A stretch of 64,000 nt of DNA from Bradyrhizobium sp. SZCCT0148. GTDB taxonomy: Bacteria > Pseudomonadota > Alphaproteobacteria > Rhizobiales > Xanthobacteraceae. The notes below the pieces were generated by a model. It did not search any database. It saw only the letters and a list, made by a program, of their open reading frames with translations, and was not told the origin of the DNA. Shown piece by piece: positions 54,232-63,293 of the stretch (its first letter is position 1; each line of letters starts with the position of its first letter). Both the position numbers and the translations under genes were made by a program. The stretch is from assembly GCF_018129985.1 (NCBI RefSeq), contig NZ_JAFCKT010000002.1, positions 496,001-560,000 on the forward strand, written 5' to 3'.

Positions 54232-54298
54232 TGTGGCGAGAGTTGGGCTCGTTCCGAAGAGAATGCCTTCCAAGTCGGACTGTTGAAGGCTTGTCTCG

Positions 54299-54673
54299 TC
54301 ACTCCCTCAAATCATAACGATACGACTTCGACACGATCTGCCAGCCGTCCGCGAGTTTCATCGCGACCAGATAATCGGTGAAGAAACGCGGCGGCAGCTG
54401 ACACCGCACTTTGATAAAGGCGGTCTTGTCGTCCGAACGGTCGATGGTGACGACGAAATCCTCGCGCGGCTTGCCCTCGGCCTTGGCGGAGGCGCGTTTG
54501 CGGACGCGGTCGAGCCAGTCGGGCACGGTCAGGACCTGGAGTTCGCCCTTCTCGACCCAGCGCAAGTCAGCGGAGGGATGGAAGATGGCGCCGAGCTTCT
54601 CGGCGTCGCCCTCGTAAAGTCCGTCGAAATAGGATTGCACGACGGCTTCGACGCTCGAACGGTTCTGGCTCAT
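54299..54673 (-). CDS. NTF2-like / SnoaL-like small protein
   Basis: 124 residues of the NTF2-like (nuclear transport factor 2 / lumazine-binding-like) fold: VVQSYFDGLYEGDAEKLGAIFHP, then DLRWVEKGEL and a C-terminal YLVAMKLADGWQIVSKSYRY. No catalytic motif is recognised, so the function is unknown. A possible AAGGATG ribosome-binding site precedes the ATG at 54673. Confidence 0.85.
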   Translation of the reverse strand: MSQNRSSVEAVVQSYFDGLYEGDAEKLGAIFHPSADLRWVEKGELQVLTVPDWLDRVRKRASAKAEGKPREDFVVTIDRSDDKTAFIKVRCQLPPRFFTDYLVAMKLADGWQIVSKSYRYDLRE

Positions 54674-54768
54674 GGGTCATCCTTTTGAATGATGGCTTGG
54701 GCGGAACTTAGTCGTACACGTCGAAATGCGCTATGGGTGTCTCTCGCCAATCGCGCGAGGGTGTTGGA

Positions 54769-55197
54769 ATGGCCGGATCAGAATCTTCGAACGCTCGTAT
54801 CCTGATCGGCGAATGCTACTGCCGCACCATCAGGTTCGAAGTGGTCGACGCGTTCGCCTATGCGATGAACTGCCACTGTTCGAACTGCCGTCGCACCACC
54901 GGCTCCGCGTTCAAGCCGTTCGCCGGCATCGCGCAGGACAAGCTCCGCATTGTCGGAGGTGGCGACCAGAGGATGATTTTCGGCGACGACACGACCCATG
55001 ATGCCCATTGCGGGCGTTGCGGCTCGCTGCTTTATTCCCGTGTGCGGGACGGACAATGGGTTCACGTCGCCCTTGGAACCCTGGTCGATGCCCCCTCGAT
55101 CCGGCCGAGCGCCCACATCTTCGTGGCCTCCAAGGCGCCCTGGCACGACATTACGGACAATCTGCCGCAATATCGGGGGCATATCGGTGTTGTCTGA
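54769..55197 (+). CDS. GFA (glutathione-dependent formaldehyde-activating-like) family protein
   Basis: 142 residues of the GFA/CENP-V zinc family: CYC (residues 17-19 approximately), MNCHCSNCRRTTGSAF and CGRCGSLL supply the zinc-binding cysteines. Members bind zinc and sometimes glutathione; a specific role is not assigned. GAGGGTG before the ATG at 54769 decides the start over a more upstream frame opening (54733). Confidence 0.88.
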   Translation: MAGSESSNARILIGECYCRTIRFEVVDAFAYAMNCHCSNCRRTTGSAFKPFAGIAQDKLRIVGGGDQRMIFGDDTTHDAHCGRCGSLLYSRVRDGQWVHVALGTLVDAPSIRPSAHIFVASKAPWHDITDNLPQYRGHIGVV

Positions 55198-55367
55198 GGG
55201 AAACCGGCTCGGCCGGCGAACCGCGGCTGCGCTGGTGCGACAAACTAACGGGGCTCTCTGGTCGTCGCCGGTGCAGCCTTCGTGACCTCCATCACAAGTG
55301 CCGGCACCAGTTCCTGCTAAAGCGATCCCAAAGGGGCCCAGACGGCCTGAATTTCGGAAGTCGTGTC

Positions 55368-57176
55368 ATGCGCAATCTGCTCAGACTTTGCCCGCTTCTC
55401 CTTGCCGCCGCGTTGCTGTTCGGTGCCGGGCCCGCTTTCGCCGGAAAGCGGGTCGCCCTGGTGCTCGCCAACTCGGCGTATCAGCACGCGCCGCAGCTCG
55501 CCAACCCCGTCAATGACGGTGCGGTGATGGCGAAGACATTGAAGGAAGCCGGTTTCGATGTCGTCGATTCCCGGCACGATTTGTCTGCGCAGGAAACGCG
55601 ACGCGTGCTGCGCGAGTTCGCCGACGCGACCCGAAGCGCCGACATTGCGGTGGTCTACTATGCCGGCCACGGCATCGAGGTCGAGGGCTCGAACTATCTG
55701 ATCCCTGTCGACGCCAAGCTCGAGCGCGACACCGACGTCTATGACGAAGCACTGTCCCTCGATCGCGTTCTGGTCGCGGTCGAGCCTGCCAAGCAGCTCC
55801 GTCTGGTGATCCTGGATGCCTGCCGCGACAATCCGTTCGGCAAGACCATGAAACGCACGGTGGCATCGCGCGGCATCGGCCGGGGCCTCGCGCAGGTCGA
55901 GCCGACCAGCCCCAACACGCTGATCGCCTATTCGGCCAAGGCTGGATTCACCGCCCAGGACGGTGACGGCGCCAACAGCCCCTTTACAGTCGCGCTGTCG
56001 AAGCATCTGGCGACGCCGGGTCTCGATGTCCGCCGCGCCTTCGGCTTCGTGCGCGATGACGTGCTTAAGTCGACCGGTAACAAGCAGGAGCCGTTCGTCT
56101 ACGGTTCGCTCGGTGGTGAGGACGTGCCGCTGGTTCCGGTCAAGGTGACGGCCGCAGCACCGGCTGCGCCCGCGCCGAACCCGCAGGCCGACATCCGCCG
56201 CGATTACGAGCTCGCGCTCCAGGTCGGCAACAAGGCGGCGTGGGCTGCCTTCCTCGCCCAGCATCCCGATGGCTTCTATGCGAGCCTGGCCAAGCTTCAG
56301 GTCGAGAAAATTGGTGCCGAGCAGGCCCACGCGGCGGCGACCGAGAAGGCGAAACAGGCTGAGGCAGAACGCGATCGTCTCGCCGCGCTTGGCGCGCAGA
56401 AGGATGCACAGGTCAGGGCGGCCGCCGATGCAAAGGCCGCCGAGCAGGCGCAGCTCGCCGCCCAGAAAGCCAAGGAGCAGGCGCAGCAGCAGGCAGCTGC
56501 CGCCGAGCAGCAGCGCGTCAATCTCGCCGCCGCAGCACCGAGCGCTGCGCCGACCAGCACGGCGAGCCCTGCCGGCACCAACGTCGCCTCCCTGACGCCG
56601 GCGACCGCGCCGGCCGATCTCAGCCGATCGGTGCAGACCGAACTCGGCCGCGTCGGCTGCTATTCCGGGCAGGCCGACGGCAACTGGAATACGTCCTCGC
56701 AGCGCTCGCTGTCGCAGTTCAACCGCTATGCCGGCACCAAGCTCGACGTGAAGACGGCGAGCACGGACGCGCTGGATGCGGTCAAGGCCAAGCCGTCGCG
56801 GGTCTGTCCGCTGGTTTGCGAGCACGGCTTCAAGGCAGACGGCGACAAATGCACCAAGATCGTTTGCCGTGAGGGCTATGCGGTCAATGACGACAATGAG
56901 TGCGAGAAGCAGCGCGCCGCAAAGCCGGCCAAGCCTGCAACGGCGAAGCGCGACGACGGCGATGAGCGTCCCGCGCGGCAGCGCCGGCAGGACGGAGCCG
57001 CCGGCGGCTATGGCGCTGCGGCCGGCATTGCCTCTGCACGTCCCAGCCGTCCCTCGAGTGGCGGCCAGATGTTCTGCAACAGCACCGGCTGCCGCCCGGT
57101 CAGCCGTGGTTGTCATCTCGAATATCGCGGCGGTGGCGGTCCCGCCAATGACGCCAATGCCGAGGTCTGCAACTGA
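55368..57176 (+). CDS. Secreted caspase-like (peptidase C14 / metacaspase-type) protein
   Basis: 602 residues. A Sec signal (LLRLCPLLLAAALLFG) precedes a caspase-type p20 domain: KRVALVLANSAYQHAPQL, the catalytic His in YYAGHGIEVEG near residue 101 and Cys in ILDACRDNPF near residue 153. A helical Ala/Gln/Glu/Lys-rich coiled-coil stretch (about residues 315-395), a peptidoglycan-binding-like region (QTELGRVGCYSGQADGNW) and a Cys-rich tail with CPLVCEHGF..CTKIVCREGY repeats follow. It is an exported bacterial orthocaspase-type enzyme; the substrate is unknown. Confidence 0.92.
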   Translation: MRNLLRLCPLLLAAALLFGAGPAFAGKRVALVLANSAYQHAPQLANPVNDGAVMAKTLKEAGFDVVDSRHDLSAQETRRVLREFADATRSADIAVVYYAGHGIEVEGSNYLIPVDAKLERDTDVYDEALSLDRVLVAVEPAKQLRLVILDACRDNPFGKTMKRTVASRGIGRGLAQVEPTSPNTLIAYSAKAGFTAQDGDGANSPFTVALSKHLATPGLDVRRAFGFVRDDVLKSTGNKQEPFVYGSLGGEDVPLVPVKVTAAAPAAPAPNPQADIRRDYELALQVGNKAAWAAFLAQHPDGFYASLAKLQVEKIGAEQAHAAATEKAKQAEAERDRLAALGAQKDAQVRAAADAKAAEQAQLAAQKAKEQAQQQAAAAEQQRVNLAAAAPSAAPTSTASPAGTNVASLTPATAPADLSRSVQTELGRVGCYSGQADGNWNTSSQRSLSQFNRYAGTKLDVKTASTDALDAVKAKPSRVCPLVCEHGFKADGDKCTKIVCREGYAVNDDNECEKQRAAKPAKPATAKRDDGDERPARQRRQDGAAGGYGAAAGIASARPSRPSSGGQMFCNSTGCRPVSRGCHLEYRGGGGPANDANAEVCN

Positions 57177-57187
57177 GGATGCGATCC

Positions 57188-57206
57188 GTCCCGGCAATGC
57201 CGGGAC
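57188..57206. terminator. Bidirectional hairpin between caspase-like gene and DUF1345 gene
   Basis: GTCCCGGC-aat-GCCGGGAC, a perfect 8-bp stem centred between two convergent stops (57176 and 57211). Confidence 0.75.
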
Positions 57207-57210
57207 AAGC

Positions 57211-57897
57211 TCAGTTCGAGATGGCGCTCGCGGCGATGTTGACCGTCAGTGCCAGCAAGGCCGTGTTGTAGATGAACGAGACGATCCCATGTGCCGTGGC
57301 CGTGCGGCGAATGGTCTTGCTGGTGATGCCGACATCGGAGACCTGCGCGGTCATGCCGATCACGAACGAGAAATAGACGAAGTCCCAATAGTCGGCATGG
57401 TCTTCCTTGTCCCCGCTCGGGAACTGAAGGCCGCCCGGCTTGGCGCTGCGATAATAATCATGGGCGTAATGCAGTGCGAAGGTCGTGTGCACGGCGGCCC
57501 ATGACAGCGCGATCGTGCTGATCGCGATGGAGAGCTCCGCGGCGCCGCGATGGACGCCGAGTTCTGCGACGATCGCTGCGATGCTCGCAAAAGCGCCGAT
57601 CGCCGTGACCAGCAGGATCACGAAGCGGCCGTCGTCCTGCATCGCGGCGCTGCGGCGGATGTGCTGGTGGTCATTGCAGAGCATCATCACATAGACCAGC
57701 ACGAGATAGGCTGCGATCAGAGCGTCCCAGCTGAGCACGAGTCGCGTCGTCAGCCGGGGTGAGCCCGGCATGAGCAGGCCGACGAGGATTCCGATACCAA
57801 GCGCGATGAACGTCCGTGGCCGCGCATAGATCAGCCGCATCGGCCGCGACATCTTGCGGAAGCGGGCGAGGGCGGGATCTTCCTTTTCAGTGGCCAT
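57211..57897 (-). CDS. DUF1345 family membrane protein
   Basis: 228 residues with about five membrane segments and the DUF1345 signature: VVHTTFALHYAHDYYR (here AAVHTTFALHYAHDYYRS), DYWDFVYFSFVIGMTAQVSDVGI and TATAHGIVSFIYNTALLALTVN. The function is unknown. The N-terminus is soluble and charged. Start at ATG 57897. Confidence 0.88.
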   Translation of the reverse strand: MATEKEDPALARFRKMSRPMRLIYARPRTFIALGIGILVGLLMPGSPRLTTRLVLSWDALIAAYLVLVYVMMLCNDHQHIRRSAAMQDDGRFVILLVTAIGAFASIAAIVAELGVHRGAAELSIAISTIALSWAAVHTTFALHYAHDYYRSAKPGGLQFPSGDKEDHADYWDFVYFSFVIGMTAQVSDVGITSKTIRRTATAHGIVSFIYNTALLALTVNIAASAISN

Positions 57898-57938
57898 GAT
57901 GGCGAAGGCTCTCTCACTGTTTCCGCGGTGGCGGTCTA

Positions 57939-58083
57939 CTCCCTCGCCCCGCTTGCGGGGAAAGCGTTGGGGTGAGGGGGAGCCTCCGCGGGGGCGGTGA
58001 GAGTTAGGCTCACGGAGACCCCCTCACCCGACATTCAAACTGCGCCTGAATGTCGACCTCTCCCCGCAGGCGGGGAGAGGTGA
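57939..58083. repeat. Long intergenic inverted repeat, class E
   Basis: Arms CTCGCCCCGCTTGCGGGG near the left and ACCTCTCCCCGCAGGCGGGGAG near the right, with GAATGTCGACC and GGTGAGGGGG elements between. A relative of 31654-31820. It lies between two minus-strand genes. Confidence 0.75.
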
Positions 58084-58098
58084 AGATCATGGGCTACG

Positions 58099-59022
58099 TC
58101 AGTTCTTCCGCTCGGCGACGAAGCGCGCGGCGGCCTGCAGCACCGCGGCGCGGTCGCCGAAGATCGAGACCGCGCTGTCGGCGCGCGCGAGCAGGTCGCG
58201 CACGCGCTGCTTGGCGCCTTCGATGCCGAGCTGGGTGACGAAAGTGGTCTTGCCGAGCGCCGCATCGGCGCCGGCCGGCTTGCCGAGGGCGGCTGCATCG
58301 CCTTCGACGTCGAGCAAATCGTCGGCGATCTGGAAGGCTTCGCCGAGCGCGCGGCCGTAATCGTCGAGCGCCTGATATTCTTTCTGCGAGGCCTGGCCGA
58401 GGATCGCGCCGGCGATGCAGCCATAACGCAGCAGCGCACCGGTCTTCATCTGCTGAATGCGGGCGACATCGATCGGTTCGTTGCCGCCGAAGCGGCCTTC
58501 GCCGGCGAGGTCCAGGATCTGGCCGCCGACCATGCCGCCGATGCCGGCGCAGCGCGCCAGCGCGCGCGTCAGCAGCAGCCGCACATTGGCGTCGCGATGG
58601 ATCTCGTCGCGGGTGACGATGTCGAAGGCGAGCGTCAACAGGCCGTCGCCGGCGAGGATCGCGGTGGCGTCGTCAGTGTGCTTGTGCAGGGTGGGGCGGC
58701 CGCGCCGCAGGTCCGAATTGTCCATGGCCGGCAGATCGTCATGAATCAGCGAATAGCAGTGGATGCATTCCAGTGCAGCGCCGACCAGCAGCGCCGCTTC
58801 GCGCGGCACGCCGAACACGGCCGCGCTTTCGACCACCAGAAACGGCCGCAGACGCTTGCCGCCGTTCAGGCTGGAATAGCGCATTGCGTCCATCAGTCGC
58901 TTGGGCCGCGCGATCTCATCGTGCAGGATGTCGTCCGACAGCAGACGGCCGAGCAGGGCCTCGGTATCATCAGCGGTCTTGTCCAGACGTTTGGCGAAAT
59001 CGGACGGGGACGTGCCGGTCAT
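58099..59022 (-). CDS. ispA: Short-chain prenyl diphosphate synthase (farnesyl diphosphate synthase type)
   Basis: 307 residues of the trans-isoprenyl diphosphate synthase fold. The first aspartate-rich motif is [16 protein letters not shown] with Tyr five residues upstream (CYSLIHDD), a bacterial FPP-synthase feature, and the second is [19 protein letters not shown] is seen as [11 protein letters not shown]. It should condense IPP onto DMAPP/GPP to give farnesyl (possibly geranylgeranyl) diphosphate. GGAG is 9 bases before the ATG at 59022; a longer frame (59058) lacks it. Confidence 0.92.
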   Translation of the reverse strand: MTGTSPSDFAKRLDKTADDTEALLGRLLSDDILHDEIARPKRLMDAMRYSSLNGGKRLRPFLVVESAAVFGVPREAALLVGAALECIHCYSLIHDDLPAMDNSDLRRGRPTLHKHTDDATAILAGDGLLTLAFDIVTRDEIHRDANVRLLLTRALARCAGIGGMVGGQILDLAGEGRFGGNEPIDVARIQQMKTGALLRYGCIAGAILGQASQKEYQALDDYGRALGEAFQIADDLLDVEGDAAALGKPAGADAALGKTTFVTQLGIEGAKQRVRDLLARADSAVSIFGDRAAVLQAAARFVAERKN

Positions 59023-59183
59023 CAAGAAGGGCTCCAGAACTAAAATTCGGCGGGACAATCCTTTATGAGCCCGCCCCAGTCAATCGTTTGGAAGGCCTAA
59101 AAAGTGCTGGAAAAGGCCCGAATTATCACAGACTTAATGGCAGGATCCGTGGCCCCTTCTGGTTCGGGGCCGGAAAGGTCGAT

Positions 59184-59858
59184 TTGCGCATCGTCAAAAT
59201 CCTGCTGGTAGCGCTCGCGGTCGTCATTCTCGCGCCCTATGTGATCGCGCCGTTCTACCGCATCGGCCATCCCGTTTCGACGCTGATGGCGTGGCGCTCG
59301 CTTCGCGGCGCGCCGATGGAGCGGGAATGGATCGACCTGGCGGCGATGTCGCCCGCACTGCCGCGCTCGGTGATCGCAGCCGAGGACGCCCATTTCTGCA
59401 AGCATCACGGCATCGATTGGGGCGCGCTGCGCGAGGCGATCGACGACGCCCAGGAGGATGGTACGCCGTTCCGGGGCGCCTCCACGATCACCCAGCAAGT
59501 CGCGAAAAACCTGTTCCTCTGGCAGGGTCGGGACTTCGTCCGCAAGGCGCTCGAATTCCCGCTGGCGCTCTGGATCGATTTGGTCCTGCCCAAGCCGAGG
59601 ATCCTGGAGATCTATCTGAACATCGCCGAGTTCGGTCCACGGGGCCAATTCGGTGTCGAGGCCGGCAGCGCCTATGCCTTTGGCAAATCGGCCGCTAGCC
59701 TGTCCCCGCGCGAGGCGGCTCTTCTGGCCTCGATCCTGCCGAATCCGGTCACACGTAGCGCCAAAACCCCCGGCCCGGGTGTCAGGCGGCTGGCCGCGAC
59801 CTATGTGGCGAGGGGGCAGGCCAACTCGCTCGCGACCTGCTGGCGGGAAAATCGCTGA
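59184..59858 (+). CDS. mtgA: Monofunctional biosynthetic peptidoglycan transglycosylase
   Basis: About 224 residues. One N-terminal membrane helix ([20 protein letters not shown]), then GT51 motifs: [16 protein letters not shown] with the catalytic Glu, [15 protein letters not shown] and [27 protein letters not shown]. It polymerises lipid II without transpeptidation. A TTG at 59184 with AAGG 5 bases upstream is the likely start, since residues in front of it do not look like the family. It is divergent from ispA and upstream of rpmF. Confidence 0.92.
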   Translation: MRIVKILLVALAVVILAPYVIAPFYRIGHPVSTLMAWRSLRGAPMEREWIDLAAMSPALPRSVIAAEDAHFCKHHGIDWGALREAIDDAQEDGTPFRGASTITQQVAKNLFLWQGRDFVRKALEFPLALWIDLVLPKPRILEIYLNIAEFGPRGQFGVEAGSAYAFGKSAASLSPREAALLASILPNPVTRSAKTPGPGVRRLAATYVARGQANSLATCWRENR

Positions 59859-60026
59859 TTTTGGGGCCTTTTCGGGCGCATTTTCCGGCCCAAGAGCCTA
59901 GCTTTGCGGCCAGCCTTCCTCTATAAGCGCGGCCTTGATCGGCATTCAGCTCGCCTCGGATTGCGGGTGCTGAGCCGTCCCTCGCGGACGATGCCCCGAT
60001 AACACCAATCCCTAGAGGATGTAGAA

Positions 60027-60209
60027 ATGGCTGTTCCGAGAAGAAAAACCTCGCCGTCGCGCCGTGGCATGCGCCGCTCGGCAGACGCCATCAAGAAGCC
60101 GACCTATGTGGAAGACAAGGACTCCGGCGAGCTCCGTCGTCCGCATCACCTCGACCTCAAGACCGGCATGTACAAGGGCCGTCAGGTCCTGAAGAAGAAA
60201 GAGTCCTGA
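60027..60209 (+). CDS. rpmF: 50S ribosomal protein L32
   Basis: 60 residues, the usual length, with the L32 signature [18 protein letters not shown] at the N-terminus and [14 protein letters not shown] at the C-terminus. GAGGATG lies 7 bases before the ATG. It lacks the CxxC zinc motifs, which are often absent in alphaproteobacterial L32. The 168 bases upstream, after mtgA, should hold its promoter (a CTATAA lies near 59921), but I did not see a clear -35. Confidence 0.97.
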   Translation: MAVPRRKTSPSRRGMRRSADAIKKPTYVEDKDSGELRRPHHLDLKTGMYKGRQVLKKKES

Positions 60210-60353
60210 TTTTAAGGACCTTTCTCCGGGCAGGATGATTTTGCCTGCCTGATTTCGGCCAGCCCATGAGTTATGACAGTGGCGGCGGCGGAGCTAATGC
60301 TTCGCCGCCGCATTGTCCTGTCTGGATATCTTGATCGAGAAGGCCTTTCGCCG

Positions 60354-61007
60354 ATGGTCGGTTTCCCGCTGCTTCTGATACCGCTCGCGGTCTACAACAT
60401 CATCGCCTTCCTGATGCCGAGCGTGTCCTTCACGGATGTGCTGTTCAAGGTGCCGATGGTGTCAGGCGAGGCCTGGCCGGTCACGCTCGCCGACCTGATG
60501 CTGGCGCTCGGTATCGTGCTGCTGTTGCTCGAAGTGGTGAAGGGCGCGCGGCCCGGCTCGAAATTCCTGATGGATCATCTGCTGTCGCTGATCCTGTTCG
60601 GCGCAGCCGCCGCCGAATTCGTGATGTGGCCCAAGTTCGGCAACTCGACCTATTTCCTGCTGGTGCTGCTCGCAATGGCGGATTTCCTCGGCGGCATTGC
60701 CCAGCGCACGCGCCGCCGCGTCACCTATGTCGCCGAGACAACGGTGCCGGCGCCGCGCAAAGCCAAGCGCCAGGTGGAAGCTCCGGCGAGCGATGCCGTC
60801 GCCGAGCCCAAGTTCGAGCCGGTGTCCGCGCCGCTCGCAGCACCGGTGACGCCGCCCGCGTCCTCGGCACAGTCCGTCGCCGAATCCGTCCTGATGGATC
60901 CGCCCGCGCCGAAGCCGGTGCAGAGCGCGCCGTCGCCAGAAGTCCCCTCGCCGCATTTGCAGCCGGGCGACGGCACGTCTCCGTCCCCCGACACACCGCC
61001 GCGCTGA
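60354..61007 (+). CDS. Small polytopic membrane protein with Pro/Ala-rich tail
   Basis: About 217 residues. Four membrane helices occupy the first 120 residues (FPLLLIPLAVYNIIAFLM, LADLMLALGIVLLLLEVV, LLSLILFGAAAAEFVMW, TYFLLVLLAMADFLGGI); a charged, low-complexity Pro/Ala/Ser tail of about 90 residues follows. The function is unknown. I chose the ATG at 60354 (GAGAAGG upstream); the frame opens at 60273. Confidence 0.72.
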   Translation: MVGFPLLLIPLAVYNIIAFLMPSVSFTDVLFKVPMVSGEAWPVTLADLMLALGIVLLLLEVVKGARPGSKFLMDHLLSLILFGAAAAEFVMWPKFGNSTYFLLVLLAMADFLGGIAQRTRRRVTYVAETTVPAPRKAKRQVEAPASDAVAEPKFEPVSAPLAAPVTPPASSAQSVAESVLMDPPAPKPVQSAPSPEVPSPHLQPGDGTSPSPDTPPR

Positions 61008-61013
61008 TCGATC

Positions 61014-61274
61014 TCAGGCCACCTGCCGCGTGCGCGCGCTGACGCTTGGCAGCGGGCGCTTGCCGCCATAGGCCGTCTGCGCATCCTCGGAAGAGGCGCG
61101 GCGCAGCCGGTTTGCCTGGGGCAGATGTTCGGCACTGGCGATCAGCTGGGCAACGAAGCTCGGATCGGGCCGCGGCAACGGAGTTTTGTAAACCCGTTGC
61201 AAAATCGGCAGTACCGGCACCATGGCCGTGCTTGTGCCGTTCTCCGTCGTATCCGATTGGTCCGTACTCAACAT
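61014..61274 (-). CDS. Small hypothetical protein
   Basis: About 86 residues, no membrane segment: an N-terminal Thr/Ser/Asp-rich stretch and a conserved-looking core SFVAQLIASAEHLPQANRLRRAS, then EDAQTAYGG. The core pattern looks coding, and the gene is convergent with the membrane protein gene (6-base gap) and divergent from the GGDEF/EAL gene. A GTG at 61283 is an alternative start. No domain was recognised. Confidence 0.55.
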   Translation of the reverse strand: MLSTDQSDTTENGTSTAMVPVLPILQRVYKTPLPRPDPSFVAQLIASAEHLPQANRLRRASSEDAQTAYGGKRPLPSVSARTRQVA

Positions 61275-61453
61275 CGCGATCACCGTTGATCCGGCCGAGC
61301 CTGTCGCGTTTCGGGACGCTGGTGCCGGGTGCGTGTCAGTACTCGCAAAGCCTATGCCGGACGGGCCGGTCTGGTTCCCCGGCCCGCAGAAACGTGGTTT
61401 CCAAATTGTTTATCAACTTTGCCTAGGGTCGGCGACGAATCTGGCTTTATCCT

Positions 61454-63190
61454 GTGTCAGCTCAGGACCTCCCGCTGTCCCGAAACGAGGCGATTTTGAC
61501 CCCCGCATTACCGCAAGCCTCTGACATCCTGGCCGCCCTCGGCCAGGCCGTGTTCGCCTGGGACATCGGCAGTGATGCGATCGTCTGGGGCGACCAGGTC
61601 GCCAGCGTCTTTCCCGGCATTCCCGCCGAACGGCTGGCGACGGGCGCCGAATTCGCCAAGCTGATCGAGCCCGCGCCATCGCTGCGGACTGCGGCGCTGA
61701 CGCAGACCCACGCCGTGCACGGTGCCGACGGCACGCCCTACCGGGTCGAATACGGCGTTCGCACGAGCGCCGCCGATCCCGTGATCTGGATCGAGGAAAC
61801 CGGGCGCTGGTTCGCCGGCCCCGACGGTCGCCCGGTGCGTGCGATCGGCTCGGTTCGAATCAACAATGAGCGCCACGCCCGCGACGAGGAGCTGACCAAG
61901 CTGGCCCGGCTCGATCCGCTGACCGGCGAGCTCAACCGCTCTCATCTGATTGCCGCGCTGGCCGAGGCGATCGAGGAGACCATCCGCTACCGCTCGACCG
62001 CGGCCTTCATGCTGGTCGGCATCGACCATCTCGCCCGCGTCAACGACGCCTTCGGCTTCGACGTCGCCGATGCGGTGATCCTCGACATCGCCAAGCGCAT
62101 CCGCTCGCGCCTGCGTGGCGGCGACGTGCTCGGCCGCTTTTCCGGCAACAAGTTCGGCCTGATCCTCAAGAACTGCACCGTCGACGACATGAACGTCGCC
62201 GCCGAGCGTTTCCTTGCCGGCATCCGCGATGAGGTGGTGCCGACCAAATCCGGCCCGGTCTCGGTCACCGCGTCGATCGGCGCGGTCAGCGTGCCGCGCT
62301 ATGCCCGCAACACCGATGAAGCCGTCAACCGCGCCCATGAGACGCTGGATGCCGCCAAGCGCCGCCGCGTCGGCTCGTTCGCGGCCTGGCGTCCGGATGC
62401 CACGCGCGATGCCCAGCGCCGCGTCAACATCCGCGTCACCGACGAGATCGTCACCGCGCTGAACGAGCGCCGCATCAAGCTTGCCTATGAGCCGGTGGTA
62501 TCGGCCGTCTCGCGCGAGCGCGCCTTCCACGAATGCCTGGTGCGGATGGACCAGGGCGACGGCCAGGTGCTGCTCGCTCCGGACATCGTGCCGGTCGCCG
62601 AACGGCTCGGCCTGATCCGCCTGGTCGATCACCGCGTGCTCGAGCTCGTGGTCGCCGAGCTCGCCGCTGCGCCCGACATCAGCCTCAGTCTCAATATCTC
62701 GCCTGATACCACCATGGATCCGGACTGGTGGGCGGGAATCGAGTCGCTGATGCTGGCCCATCCCGGCGTCGCCGAGCGGCTGATCGTCGAAATCACCGAG
62801 ACGGTCGCGATCCAGGATATCGACGATGTTCGCGGCTTCGTCACGCGGCTGAAGAATTTCGGCAGCCGTATCGCCATCGACGATTTCGGCGCGGGCTACA
62901 CCTCGTTCCGAAACCTGCGCAAGCTCGGCGTCGATATCGTGAAGATCGACGGCGCGTTCGTGCAGAACATCACCCATTCCGCCGACGACCGCGCCTTCGT
63001 GCAGACCCTGATCGATCTCGCCCGCCGCCTCGACATCAAGACGGTGGCGGAATGGGTGCAGGACGAAGAGGCCGCAAACATGCTGCGCGATTGGGGCTGC
63101 GACTACATCCAGGGCCGCCTGATCGGGCTGGCCTCAGGCGAGCGTCCGTGGGGCACTCCGCCGGAGAATGTGTTGCCAGCGGCAAGCTGA
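61454..63190 (+). CDS. PAS-GGDEF-EAL cyclic-di-GMP signalling protein with degenerate GGDEF
   Basis: 578 residues. An N-terminal PAS-like domain (about residues 22-140) is followed by a GGDEF domain with LDPLTGELNRSHL and GIDHLARVNDAFGFDVAD, but the signature is SGNKF instead of GGDEF, so cyclase activity is unlikely. The EAL domain has ECLVR in place of EALLR, yet keeps LNIS, VEITET, IDDFGAGYTS, KIDG and IQGRLIG, so phosphodiesterase activity is possible. The start is unsure: GTG 61454 has no ribosome-binding site, while TTG 61496 has GAGG at 5-base spacing. No membrane segment is visible. Confidence 0.9.
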   Translation: MSAQDLPLSRNEAILTPALPQASDILAALGQAVFAWDIGSDAIVWGDQVASVFPGIPAERLATGAEFAKLIEPAPSLRTAALTQTHAVHGADGTPYRVEYGVRTSAADPVIWIEETGRWFAGPDGRPVRAIGSVRINNERHARDEELTKLARLDPLTGELNRSHLIAALAEAIEETIRYRSTAAFMLVGIDHLARVNDAFGFDVADAVILDIAKRIRSRLRGGDVLGRFSGNKFGLILKNCTVDDMNVAAERFLAGIRDEVVPTKSGPVSVTASIGAVSVPRYARNTDEAVNRAHETLDAAKRRRVGSFAAWRPDATRDAQRRVNIRVTDEIVTALNERRIKLAYEPVVSAVSRERAFHECLVRMDQGDGQVLLAPDIVPVAERLGLIRLVDHRVLELVVAELAAAPDISLSLNISPDTTMDPDWWAGIESLMLAHPGVAERLIVEITETVAIQDIDDVRGFVTRLKNFGSRIAIDDFGAGYTSFRNLRKLGVDIVKIDGAFVQNITHSADDRAFVQTLIDLARRLDIKTVAEWVQDEEAANMLRDWGCDYIQGRLIGLASGERPWGTPPENVLPAAS

Positions 63191-63196
63191 GGTCTG

Positions 63197-63287
63197 GTAG
63201 GTGATTAGCCGAAGGCGTAACCCACCACCCTACCATGCGCGTCGAAGCGAGAAGCGGTGGATTACGCCTTCGGCCAATCCAACCTAC
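63197..63287. repeat. Inverted repeat, class F
   Basis: GTAGGTGATTAGCCGAAGGC... with matching GCCTTCGGCCAATCCAACCTAC at the right end, and AACCCACC / GGTGGATT in the middle. It lies between convergent EAL and TctA genes. Confidence 0.75.
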
Positions 63288-63293
63288 GAACCT

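Noticed and set aside
55317..57197. 626-residue minus-strand open frame
   Set aside because: Antisense of the caspase-like gene with no motif of its own.
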